36,682 nt of DNA from an uncultured Dorea sp. (GTDB lineage: Bacteria > Bacillota > Clostridia > Lachnospirales > Lachnospiraceae). This document shows positions 1-7,423 of the stretch, one piece after another. The notes beneath the pieces were generated by a model. That model did not search any database. It had not been told where the DNA came from and worked only from the letters and a program-made list of their open reading frames with translations. The position numbers were made by a program, and so were the translations under genes. Positions within the stretch are counted from its first letter, which is position 1, and every line of letters begins with the position of its first letter. The stretch covers positions 1 to 36,682 of the forward strand of contig CATLEM010000009.1 in assembly GCA_949916155.1 (NCBI GenBank), in the 5' to 3' direction.

Positions 1-57
1 GAACCCCCGACCTTTTGGTCCGTAGCCAAACGCTCTATCCAGCTGAGCTACGCCCAC
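1..57 (-). tRNA. tRNA-Arg (anticodon ACG), 3' end cut by window edge
   Basis: Read on the minus strand, the sequence folds as a tRNA: acceptor arm GTGGGCG, TA at positions 8-9, a D arm starting GCTC, and an anticodon stem TTTGG/CCAAA around the loop CTACGGA. The anticodon is therefore ACG, which decodes CGN arginine codons after A34 deamination. The window ends inside the T arm, so the 3' acceptor strand is not visible. A consensus promoter lies immediately upstream. Confidence 0.93.
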
Positions 58-85
58 AAAACTGTATCTCTCTACAGCAAAAACT

Positions 86-114
86 ATTATATCCCAACTT
101 GTACCGTTTGTCAA
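86..114 (-). promoter_or_regulatory. Consensus sigma-A promoter of tRNA-Arg
   Basis: On the minus strand there is TTGACA (114-109), a 17-base spacer and TATAAT (91-86), a perfect match to the vegetative consensus. The tRNA 5' end follows about 29 bases after the -10 box. This strong promoter separates the tRNA from the nucleotidyltransferase genes transcribed towards it. Confidence 0.9.
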
Positions 115-130
115 CTAAAAATTAAAATTT

Positions 131-943
131 CTACCGCAATTTCTCTCGCAAAAGTTCCCTGAACTTCCTCTCCAATGGCTCCCACTCAAGTTTCCTGTCA
201 TCTCTTATTTCCCCTGCCGCCCTCTTAAAATGTTCCAGATTCCTCTCGATATACCGATTCAATCCAGTGATTGCCGGCGCTTTCTCAGACTCCGGCATCC
301 GCATCTTCTTCTCCAGCAGCTTTGACACAGCCGATTTCATATCCTCTTCCAGCACAGCACGAACCAGGTCGTCAAACAGTACCGGCGGCGGGCTTTCTCT
401 TTGTTCTATCCATCTACATGCCAGAATCGGGCGCAGGACATAGAAGTATTTCTTATATTTCACCATATCATCCGTCAGATATTCATGATAATTTTTGCTG
501 GCGGTACCGTAATAGTGGTACATTGCCGATTTGACCGAAAAATAATGCCTGGCGGTACTCTCATACAGCTCTTTCCACGCATCCGTCGTGCGGTATACCA
601 CCGGGGAATTCGCCCATTCAAACAGGGTGGCATTGGACTTATGGAAATGCTGCAGCGCCTTTTTCAAATCCCATCCGTTTATGTCAAGCGTCTCATTCAG
701 CTCCCAGTCAAGAAAATCCTTCATCCCGCGAAGACCAAGGTAATTGTCCTGGCTCCTCACATAGATAAACCGCACATCATAATCGCTGTCCGGCGAGGCA
801 AATCCCCACGCCCTGCTCCCGGATTCCACCGCATGAAGAATCCTTACATTTTCTTTCTCTTCGATTTCTTTTATTTTCATCAGAACCAGTTCTTTCACAG
901 AACCGCCGAAATTCTCATATCTCATCCCTGACCACTCTCTCAT
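131..943 (-). CDS. RlaP-like nucleotidyltransferase (DNA polymerase beta superfamily), 270 aa
   Basis: This is a predicted nucleotidyltransferase of the family once called COG3541 and later RlaP (RNA-repair-associated polymerase-beta-like proteins). The visible signature is the N-terminal ESGSRAWGF followed by SDYDVRF (about residues 40-60), the GS...DxD pattern that binds nucleotide and metal in this superfamily. The rest is helical and lacks a motif I recognise. The substrate is unknown. The start at 943 lies 29 bases inside the preceding gene; ATG at 925 is an alternative, and neither has a strong ribosome binding site, which suggests translational coupling. The upstream gene encodes a second member of the same family. 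The stop is followed by the tRNA-Arg promoter with no clear terminator. Family assignment is fairly sure; function is not. Confidence 0.8.
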   Translation of the reverse strand: MREWSGMRYENFGGSVKELVLMKIKEIEEKENVRILHAVESGSRAWGFASPDSDYDVRFIYVRSQDNYLGLRGMKDFLDWELNETLDINGWDLKKALQHFHKSNATLFEWANSPVVYRTTDAWKELYESTARHYFSVKSAMYHYYGTASKNYHEYLTDDMVKYKKYFYVLRPILACRWIEQRESPPPVLFDDLVRAVLEEDMKSAVSKLLEKKMRMPESEKAPAITGLNRYIERNLEHFKRAAGEIRDDRKLEWEPLERKFRELLREKLR

Positions 944-1934
944 TCACCCACATTACAAACTCCCGCACCCTCCGGACATCCGGCTCATCCGGCAGATTCG
1001 TATTCTCCGCCGCATACCGGAGCCTTTTTTCATACTCTAAGACAAGGTCATAAAAAGATTCATCAAAACCCCCGTCCTTCTTCTGGAACTTCCCAAGCCG
1101 GATATCCATGAGAAGTTCATGCTCCTCCTCTCTGTAGGTATGGATTTCCCCTTTTTCGAGAATATCCAGAGCCATCATAAAAAGCCGCAGAAGATGCATG
1201 GCATGTTTATTCAGATGGAGGTCGTCCTTCTTTTTATTGCGCTTTCCCACCTTGTCATAATTTTTGACCACATTCGTCATGGCATTCCACATGCCCGCAT
1301 AATCTCTCAGCGGATATCTCCTCAAATCCGCATTGACAAAAATCTCGGTGTCAAAATCCGGATTCTCCGATTTGTCAATAAATATCTCAACATGGCTGCC
1401 TTTATATTTCTCAAACTGGCAGTTAAACTCGTACATGGCGTTTTTAACCGAGTTGAAAATATGCCTTTCCCTCTCACTCTGGGGGTAGGAATCCCTGGCG
1501 AGGGCATTCTGCAGCCTTCTGAGCTGGGCATCCGCATAGCCGCCAAAGGAATTTACCGCCCGCTTTGACAAGAACATCGCCTTATTCTCAAGCAGTTTGC
1601 GGCCTATATCCGTGAGGTACAGATAATGTCCGGGATTAAGCCCCAAAAGCTCTATGGTGTTGGGATTGCAGCTGAGGAGCAGGGTGATGATTTTATTAAA
1701 CGCATAGATGACCGTATCCGTAGCATCATCCACATACTGCTCATATTGGGTAAGCCCGATTAAATCGGACTTCCGATTTAACGTAATCCCCCGGATGTCA
1801 ATGTCACTATTCTCAACATTCGTCCCGTAACAATAACTCCCGGCAAGCCCAAGCAAAATCACATGTTTCCCCAGATGTCCGTCTGTTTTTATAAACTTGT
1901 ATTCCTCACGGTTTAAAATATCTCTGATTTCCAT
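915..1934 (-). CDS. RlaP-like nucleotidyltransferase, 339 aa
   Basis: This is a second, longer member of the same polymerase-beta-like family. The active-site pattern is LAGSYCYGT followed by SDIDIRG (about residues 30-50), giving the GS...DxD metal and nucleotide site. Downstream residues such as CNPNTIELLG are typical of COG3541-type proteins. The start is supported by AAGGAG about 12 bases before the ATG. The gene is transcribed first and overlaps the second nucleotidyltransferase gene by 29 bases, so the two are probably made together. It is divergent from blaI across about 120 bases. No ligase or other RNA-repair partner is encoded beside it in this window. The reaction and target RNA or protein cannot be told from sequence. 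Confidence 0.8.
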   Translation of the reverse strand: MEIRDILNREEYKFIKTDGHLGKHVILLGLAGSYCYGTNVENSDIDIRGITLNRKSDLIGLTQYEQYVDDATDTVIYAFNKIITLLLSCNPNTIELLGLNPGHYLYLTDIGRKLLENKAMFLSKRAVNSFGGYADAQLRRLQNALARDSYPQSERERHIFNSVKNAMYEFNCQFEKYKGSHVEIFIDKSENPDFDTEIFVNADLRRYPLRDYAGMWNAMTNVVKNYDKVGKRNKKKDDLHLNKHAMHLLRLFMMALDILEKGEIHTYREEEHELLMDIRLGKFQKKDGGFDESFYDLVLEYEKRLRYAAENTNLPDEPDVRRVREFVMWVNERVVRDEI

Positions 1935-1988
1935 GACAGCACTCGCTCCTTTTACCTGATTCTATCACACCTGCTTGAAAAAGACAAA

Positions 1989-2040
1989 TTGACAATCCTT
2001 CAAACACGATTTATAATACTCTTATTACAGACGTAAGATT
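1989..2040 (+). promoter_or_regulatory. blaI-blaR1 promoter with BlaI-type operator
   Basis: TTGACA (1989-1994), a 17-base spacer and TATAAT (2012-2017) form a perfect sigma-A promoter. Just downstream, TTACAGACGTAA (2025-2036) is an imperfect palindrome of the TACA-NN-TGTA type bound by BlaI/MecI repressors. It covers the expected transcription start, which fits autorepression. The reverse complement of 2026-2040 matches the first 15 bases of the palindrome at 7248-7267 at all but one position. Confidence 0.85.
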
Positions 2041-2055
2041 TAAGGAGGAGTTAAA

Positions 2056-2442
2056 ATGAGCAATCTTCCGCAAATTTCCGAGGCCGAATTTGAGGTCATG
2101 AAAATCGTATGGAAACATGCGCCCATCAGCACCAATGAAATCACAGAAAAACTGCTTAAGAGCACCCTCTGGAGCCCCAAGACCATCCAGACACTGATCA
2201 AGCGGCTCGTGACAAAAGGCGCCCTCACCTACGAAAAGCGCAGCCGGGTATTTGTCTACACTCCGGCGGTAAAAGAAAGCGAATACATCGGGCAGAAAAG
2301 CAGGTCTTTCCTGAACCGCTATTACGGCGGGGATATCACCGCCATGCTGTCTGCCTATATAGAAGATGACCGGCTGTCCGAATCGGAGCTGGATGCCTTA
2401 CGCGACCTTCTCTCGCAAAAGCACAAAAAAGGAGGTAGGTAA
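2056..2442 (+). CDS. blaI: BlaI/MecI/CopY-family transcriptional repressor, 128 aa
   Basis: This is a winged-helix repressor that binds TACA-NN-TGTA palindromes as a dimer and is inactivated by proteolysis when its partner BlaR1 senses a signal. The opening ISEAEFEVMKIVWKHAP and the helix region PKTIQTLIKRLVTKGAL (about residues 36-53) are typical of the family, as is the total length of about 128 residues. The C-terminal half (about 80-128) should form the dimerisation helices. The ribosome binding site AAGGAGG is well placed. The blaR1 start follows immediately after the stop. The strong promoter with an operator over the start site indicates autoregulation. Matching operators near 7.1-7.3 kb predict a second target operon. 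The signal is inferred only from the BlaR1 architecture. Confidence 0.93.
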   Translation: MSNLPQISEAEFEVMKIVWKHAPISTNEITEKLLKSTLWSPKTIQTLIKRLVTKGALTYEKRSRVFVYTPAVKESEYIGQKSRSFLNRYYGGDITAMLSAYIEDDRLSESELDALRDLLSQKHKKGGR

Positions 2443-2443
2443 T

Positions 2444-4243
2444 ATGGCTGGTTTTATGGTGCGCTTTGCCGTCTGCAATATACTGCTCTGCGGCATAATC
2501 GGCATTCTGCTGCTCTTAAAGCACATGTTAAAAAACAGCTTATCCAGCCGGATGCAGTACAACCTCTGGTTTCTCCTGCTGGGGCTTTTAGCGGTTCCGT
2601 TCCTCCCCTTCCGGCTGTTTTGGTTCCCGCAGATTTTATCGTGGTTCGGGCGCATGAGCCTCTCCCCTGTTTCCAAGCCAGGAACTGCGATAGGAGGAAC
2701 GGCAGATACACTCCCCATGAGCGGCAAAAACTGGATAGAAGATTTCGCCCTTTCCGCAAACGTCAAAACACCTCCTATTATCGGTTATCTGCTGCTTGCA
2801 GTCTGGATCTTGGGCATCATTGCAATGCTCCTGTCCGCGGCAAGGTCTGCCCTGCGCCTGCATACTCTGGAAAAATCCGCCCTGCCCCTTCAAAATCCCG
2901 GCGTCCGCAGATTATATCAGCGGTGTCTTAGCGAAACAGGCATTACAAAAAACATTCCCGTGTACAGCACCGCCTTTCTGCAATCCCCGGTCATTACGGG
3001 AATTCTAAGACCGCGTATCTATCTCCCCATCCATCTCATATCAGATAACAATGAAACGGATATCCGGTATATGCTGCTGCACGAGCTTATGCACTATAAG
3101 CACAAAGACGGGATTGCAAACTGCCTGATGAACCTTGCCGGAGTTCTTTACTGGTTCAATCCCCTTGTCCGTCATGCACTGAGAGAAATGCGTAACGACC
3201 GGGAAATCGCCTGCGATACTTCGGTCTTAAACATACTGGAACCAGACGACTATATCGCCTATGGAAACACACTGATCAGCTTTGCCGAAAAAATATCTCT
3301 CGCTCCTCTCCCCTTTGCCTCCGGCATAAGCGGCAACCAAAAACAGATACGGCGAAGAATCCTGAATATTGCCTCCTATGAAAGACCGACGTTCTTAAAA
3401 AAACTGAAAAGCGCCGTCGTCTTTCTATTGACATCCGTCCTTCTTTTCGGGCTTGCCCCATTCGTCTCCACCTGTGCGGCAGACGAAGACCGCTATCAAT
3501 GGAATGCTCCCTCACAGAACCTCTCCGATATAGACCTTACCGGATATTTCGGGGAATACGAAGGCAGCTTTGTGTTATATGATTTAAAAAACGATAGCTG
3601 GAAGATATACGATATGGAGCGCGCCGCCCTGCGGGTTTCGCCAGACTCCACCTACAAGATATATGACGCTTTGTTCGGGCTTAAAAACGGCGTCATCACC
3701 CTGGAAGATTCCCTTATGGAATGGGATGGGAACAATTATCCCTTTGAGGCATGGAACGCAGACCAGACACTTGCGTCAGCCATGCGCTCCTCCGTAAACT
3801 GGTATTTCCAGTCTATGGATGAGCGTCTGGGAACTGCTGCCCTTAAAGAGCATCTTCACGAAATCGGATACGGCAATGAAGATTTAAGCGGCGGCTTATC
3901 CTCCTATTGGATGGAATCCTCCTTAAAAATCTCTCCCCTGGAGCAGGTCGGGCTTTTGACCAAGCTGCAGGAAGACAACTTAGGATTTTCACTGGAACAT
4001 ACAGCGTCAGTAAAAGACTCCCTCCGTATATCCTCCTCTAATGCAGGGAGCCTCTACGGGAAGACCGGAACCGGACGCATCAATGGGCAGGACGTAAACG
4101 GCTGGTTCATCGGTTTCGTCGAAAAAGAAGATAATACCTACGTTTTCGCCGCCAATATCCATGCAAAAGAACACGCCGGCGGCAGCGCCGCGGCAAGAAT
4201 CGCCCTGTCCGTCCTGTCGGGCTTAAATATCTGGGAGCAGTAA
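2444..4243 (+). CDS. blaR1: BlaR1-type M56 metalloprotease/penicillin-binding sensor, 599 aa
   Basis: This is a membrane sensor-protease that, in the known family, is acylated outside the cell by beta-lactams and then triggers cleavage of BlaI. The start at 2444 is chosen because AAAGGAGG precedes it; the reading frame is open further upstream but overlaps blaI. Hydrophobic segments lie near residues 5-25, 40-60 and 110-130. The zinc motif HELMH is at 213-217, and another membrane segment lies near 325-345. The C-terminal sensor domain resembles a class D beta-lactamase. It has STYK at 402-405 (acylated serine and lysine), SVN at 450-452 and KTGT at 540-543, so all key residues are present. 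No beta-lactamase gene is nearby. The gene ends 7 bases from the converging membrane-protein gene. The ligand could be beta-lactam or another wall-related compound. Confidence 0.92.
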   Translation: MAGFMVRFAVCNILLCGIIGILLLLKHMLKNSLSSRMQYNLWFLLLGLLAVPFLPFRLFWFPQILSWFGRMSLSPVSKPGTAIGGTADTLPMSGKNWIEDFALSANVKTPPIIGYLLLAVWILGIIAMLLSAARSALRLHTLEKSALPLQNPGVRRLYQRCLSETGITKNIPVYSTAFLQSPVITGILRPRIYLPIHLISDNNETDIRYMLLHELMHYKHKDGIANCLMNLAGVLYWFNPLVRHALREMRNDREIACDTSVLNILEPDDYIAYGNTLISFAEKISLAPLPFASGISGNQKQIRRRILNIASYERPTFLKKLKSAVVFLLTSVLLFGLAPFVSTCAADEDRYQWNAPSQNLSDIDLTGYFGEYEGSFVLYDLKNDSWKIYDMERAALRVSPDSTYKIYDALFGLKNGVITLEDSLMEWDGNNYPFEAWNADQTLASAMRSSVNWYFQSMDERLGTAALKEHLHEIGYGNEDLSGGLSSYWMESSLKISPLEQVGLLTKLQEDNLGFSLEHTASVKDSLRISSSNAGSLYGKTGTGRINGQDVNGWFIGFVEKEDNTYVFAANIHAKEHAGGSAAARIALSVLSGLNIWEQ

Positions 4244-4250
4244 GCCCCCT

Positions 4251-5753
4251 CTAATTTAAGATTCCTTCATGCTCCCAGGTAATTCCGCCGTCCGTTGACT
4301 TAAATATGATTCCGGAGCTTTCACCTGCATCTGTTGTAACCGTCACCGTCAGTATGTCACCGTCCTTTTCTGGCATAGCAAAATAATCATAATCCGCCGC
4401 TGTAAAGCCATATTCTTTCGCCTGAGCTGGCAGCTCTGTAACGCTGCTTACCGGAAACTCCGTTTTTTCAAAAGACGCTCCGCCGTCTCTGGTGATATAC
4501 AGAGACGAATGGGACTGCGACGCTCCCGCAATTCCAATCACGCCAAATTTCTCATCAAAGAATACCAAGCCTTCTGCAACCCCTATTTCCCCGCCGAAAG
4601 GATCTTCATTTATTCGTTCCCAGGCCGTTCCTCCGTCCGCACTCTTTTCCAGCACATAGTATCTGCTGCCGGCTGCCGCATCTGTCACCACCAAACGCCA
4701 CCCGCTCTGGGCATCCAAAAAGAAATACATCGTTCCGTCGCTTTCATCCGTTGTCCAACGCTCTGCATTCTTAGTTTCTTCTATCTGCTGTGCAGCGCTT
4801 TCCTGTTGCAGCTCTTCCTGGCTTATATATTCCGGCTCCATAATATAACGTACCGGTGTGACAATTTCTGACTCAGGTATTTGTAAGGATACTTCAAATC
4901 CGACAATCTCGCCGCCGTTTTTAAGCTGTTCTAAATTGCCTGTTCCCGTTTCGGCGCCGTCCCCGTCGGCATCTCCCGGAATATATCGCAAGCCTTCCCC
5001 ATAAGTAAAAGACCTCCGCCCCAAATAAAGAACTTCATATATCTGCGGTTCGTCAAGATTCTCTGTCCACTCCTTCACCTGAGCGGCCCAGCCCGCTTTT
5101 TTCATAATTTCAACCATAGGCGACAGACGCATATCTTCCTCATATTCACCATTTACATTCCCATCTGTCCAGACAGTCATAGAATCGCTGCTTTTTGCAT
5201 CATAAGCAATAAGATATGTATTTTTGTAGCCTTTCTCGTCCTTTCCGTATAAAAACGCATCAATCCTTTGAATCTTTCCGCCTTCATCAAATGCTATCTG
5301 AAATTTATTCGATATATAAAGTTCCTCCGGCATTTTTAATGACACATCTAAATCCGACAGAATTCCCTCCACTCCATATTCGTATATATTGCCATGTTCT
5401 AACAGAATCTCTTTTTTATGCATCCGCTCATACACTTTCCAGGACAACGCCCCATGATATGGAATTGCCGAATAGATGATACGCCCGCCAAAGAAAATCG
5501 CTGCGGCAAGAAAAACAGCAATTTCCGCATATAATATTTTCTTCTTAGCCCCATTTTGGGCATCTGCTTTTTTATGATATCTTCCGCCAGCCAGCCGCAA
5601 AAGGAATGTGAATACAAAACCAAAGATTCCAACAGCCACCTTTGGAAGATGCTCCCGCAGACTGCCGTACTGGCATAAATGCCAGAACTGATACAGCATA
5701 AACACATAAAACACCATACTTAGTTTTCCGCAGAATTTATAAATATATGACAT
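4251..5753 (-). CDS. Membrane-anchored protein with Asp-box (BNR-like) repeats, 500 aa
   Basis: I do not recognise a named function. The N-terminus has three hydrophobic segments (about residues 10-30, 37-57 and 74-95). About 400 mostly polar residues follow, probably outside the membrane. The C-terminal third carries three Asp-box-like repeats: SADGGTAWE, TRDGGASFE and STDGGITWE. Such repeats occur in beta-propellers, including sialidases and YCF48-like proteins. There are too few for a full sialidase propeller, and no catalytic Arg triad is evident. The start has GGGAGGGG about 5 bases upstream. The gene follows the lipoprotein gene by 20 bases and is probably co-transcribed from the BlaI-operator promoters at 7.1-7.3 kb. 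It converges on blaR1. A role in sensing or responding to envelope stress is an inference from regulation only. Confidence 0.75.
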   Translation of the reverse strand: MSYIYKFCGKLSMVFYVFMLYQFWHLCQYGSLREHLPKVAVGIFGFVFTFLLRLAGGRYHKKADAQNGAKKKILYAEIAVFLAAAIFFGGRIIYSAIPYHGALSWKVYERMHKKEILLEHGNIYEYGVEGILSDLDVSLKMPEELYISNKFQIAFDEGGKIQRIDAFLYGKDEKGYKNTYLIAYDAKSSDSMTVWTDGNVNGEYEEDMRLSPMVEIMKKAGWAAQVKEWTENLDEPQIYEVLYLGRRSFTYGEGLRYIPGDADGDGAETGTGNLEQLKNGGEIVGFEVSLQIPESEIVTPVRYIMEPEYISQEELQQESAAQQIEETKNAERWTTDESDGTMYFFLDAQSGWRLVVTDAAAGSRYYVLEKSADGGTAWERINEDPFGGEIGVAEGLVFFDEKFGVIGIAGASQSHSSLYITRDGGASFEKTEFPVSSVTELPAQAKEYGFTAADYDYFAMPEKDGDILTVTVTTDAGESSGIIFKSTDGGITWEHEGILN

Positions 5754-5773
5754 AATTTCCCCTCCCTTTACAA

Positions 5774-7078
5774 CTACTGCCCTTCTTTACCGGCAGCATA
5801 CCTCTCTTCCAACTCTTCCCTTGTCAGGCGCGGCGTATGCCACTTTATATCCGGGTCTTTTAAAGGCTCAAGCACCCGGTTTGCCACATACTGTACGCCG
5901 CCGCCTTCCGTGTCGCGCACCGTCACCTCATGGGTATACGCCTTTGACATCCCCCTGTAGGGAAACACCGCGTTCACCTTCAAAGTCCATGTACCGTCAA
6001 CCTTTTCTTCATATCCGACCACTTCCGGATATGGATATTCCGGATATTCGATTTCTTCAAATCCCCTTGGCTTGTACTCGTACACTTTTTCCTCCGGATG
6101 ATACACGGTCTTAGACTGCAAAGTTTCACTGCTAATCTTAAATTTGGACATAATGACCCGTTCAAATCTCTCTTTCGGAATCAAATATACGGCGCTTGTA
6201 CCCATCGCATATTCGGACGCAAACTCCTCGTCTCCTCTCTGATTCTCCGAATAAAATATATCAAATACATCATAGAAATCCAGTTCCCCAAAGTCCTCTT
6301 CGCTCCAGTCTGCAAGGAACATATTGTTCCATTCATAGCCTACTGGGAGCAAATATTTGCGGTTCAATTCCCTGCATGTCTCATCCAGCGGCAGCACCCT
6401 GTACGCTGTATATTCCATAAGCTGCTTTCTCGTAACCTCATATGAACCCTCAAAAGCCAGCCAGCCGGAAAACATCAGGTATCCGTCTTCTGTATATTCC
6501 CACGATTCCGCCCGATAGATATCTTCCGAGGATAATTTTAACTCCCCGTCCGCAAACGCATAATAACTCCGAATCATATTCACATTCCCGTCATGAGTCT
6601 CCATGTTCCGGATGGTACACTCCCCCTCCCTTGTAACCTCTGCAACAGTTATCCGCCCGCTCTCCTTTTCCTCTGCCTCCTCGCAAAACCGCAATAGCTT
6701 TTCATGCTGCGCCATATTGATCTGATTTTCACTGTCAACTGCCGTGTATCCCTTTTCTCCAAGTGTGTTTACAAGACTGCGGAGCATTTCCAGGTCGTCC
6801 AGTCTATCTTCTTTTGCCGCTTTTGCATAAGTTTCACCGCAAATCCCTATAATTTCTTCTGCCTCCTTCTCTTCTGAGCCGGTGCGTTTCATAATTGGTT
6901 CATCTGCATTTTGGGGGGTATCCGCAAATGTATTCCCCAGGCGCTCCTCCTTTCGTTCCCCCGCATCCCGGGAGTCTTTCCCCGCGAAATTACCGCACCC
7001 CGCCAAGTTTATTACCAATGTTGTTCCGGCTACTAAAAGAACGCCTTTCCAAAACAGTATTTTCTTTTTTTGTAACAT
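5774..7078 (-). CDS. Putative surface lipoprotein (DUF6070-like), 434 aa
   Basis: The start at 7078 is chosen over the upstream ATG at 7177. It is preceded by GAGG at normal spacing and begins a proper lipoprotein signal peptide: a Lys-rich start, a hydrophobic core and the lipobox LAGC. The upstream extension would also run across an operator palindrome. After a low-complexity linker rich in Glu and Lys, the protein is a soluble domain with segments such as LPVGYEWNNMFL and ADWSEEDFGELDFYD. I associate these with the uncharacterised DUF6070 lipoproteins of Lachnospiraceae, from memory and not checked. It is the first gene of a two-gene operon with the Asp-box membrane protein. Two BlaI-type operators and two candidate promoters lie upstream, so BlaI repression is predicted. 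Function unknown. Confidence 0.8.
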   Translation of the reverse strand: MLQKKKILFWKGVLLVAGTTLVINLAGCGNFAGKDSRDAGERKEERLGNTFADTPQNADEPIMKRTGSEEKEAEEIIGICGETYAKAAKEDRLDDLEMLRSLVNTLGEKGYTAVDSENQINMAQHEKLLRFCEEAEEKESGRITVAEVTREGECTIRNMETHDGNVNMIRSYYAFADGELKLSSEDIYRAESWEYTEDGYLMFSGWLAFEGSYEVTRKQLMEYTAYRVLPLDETCRELNRKYLLPVGYEWNNMFLADWSEEDFGELDFYDVFDIFYSENQRGDEEFASEYAMGTSAVYLIPKERFERVIMSKFKISSETLQSKTVYHPEEKVYEYKPRGFEEIEYPEYPYPEVVGYEEKVDGTWTLKVNAVFPYRGMSKAYTHEVTVRDTEGGGVQYVANRVLEPLKDPDIKWHTPRLTREELEERYAAGKEGQ

Positions 7079-7098
7079 CTCTTTCCTCTCTTTATTAC

Positions 7099-7128
7099 AT
7101 TTATATATTACATTTGTAATATTTTTGC
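7099..7128 (-). promoter_or_regulatory. BlaI-type operator with a candidate proximal promoter for the lipoprotein operon
   Basis: ATATTACATTTGTAATAT (7105-7122) is a palindrome with 8-base arms around TT, and contains ATTACA-NN-TGTAAT as known for BlaI/MecI operators. A further half site ATTACATTT occurs at 7094-7102. On the minus strand a weak promoter, TTGCGC then 16 bases then TAATAT, would place the operator mainly in its spacer. The palindrome lies 27 bases before the lipoprotein start codon. The operator is well supported; the promoter is tentative. Confidence 0.75.
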
Positions 7129-7247
7129 GCAAAAAAATTTTTCCATCTGTGCGTCTGGAAAGCCTTTTTCGATACACAGGCAGTCTGCAGCATCACTTCC
7201 CCTAAGCAGACATTTAAAGGGAGCTATAAACTGCCGTCCCCCGAACT

Positions 7248-7282
7248 AATCTTACATCTGTAGGATTAAAAAGTCAAGTCAA
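7248..7282 (-). promoter_or_regulatory. Distal promoter of the lipoprotein operon with BlaI-type operator over the -10 box
   Basis: On the minus strand there is TTGACT (7277-7272), a 17-base spacer and TAAGAT (7254-7249). The -10 box sits inside the 20-base near-palindrome 7248-7267, which centres on TACATCTGTA (7253-7262) with flanking AATC/GATT arms. The same core with one change occurs at the blaI promoter in the opposite orientation. Transcripts from here would have an untranslated leader of about 160 bases running through the second operator. Confidence 0.8.
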
Positions 7283-7321
7283 TTTTCCAACTGGCATGCC
7301 TCTTTCTTCCAAATCTGGACT

Positions 7322-7350
7322 TTCCATCACAGCCACTCTCATGCTAGAAT
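7322..7350 (+). promoter_or_regulatory. Extended -10 promoter of the pyridoxal kinase gene
   Basis: TTCCAT (7322-7327), a 17-base spacer ending in TGC, and TAGAAT (7345-7350) form an extended -10 promoter with a weak -35 box. A leader of about 65 bases follows before the kinase start. The same TTCCAT box with the same spacing recurs at two other promoters in this window. Confidence 0.6.
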
Positions 7351-7423
7351 AGCCATAAAGATGGGGGCGGTTTTTTGTCCTGCCCTTCCGACATACTGAG
7401 ACAAACAAAGGAGTTTTTATATT

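Noticed and set aside
401-931. Open frame opposite the 270-residue nucleotidyltransferase gene
   Set aside because: Shadow of the real gene; no ribosome binding site, composition of an antisense frame.
4251-5753. Asp-box protein as a sialidase
   Set aside because: Only three repeats at the C-terminus and no catalytic Arg triad or Tyr/Glu pair evident.
7079-7177. N-terminal extension of the lipoprotein from the ATG at 7177
   Set aside because: It would run across the operator palindrome, lacks a ribosome binding site and would bury the signal peptide.
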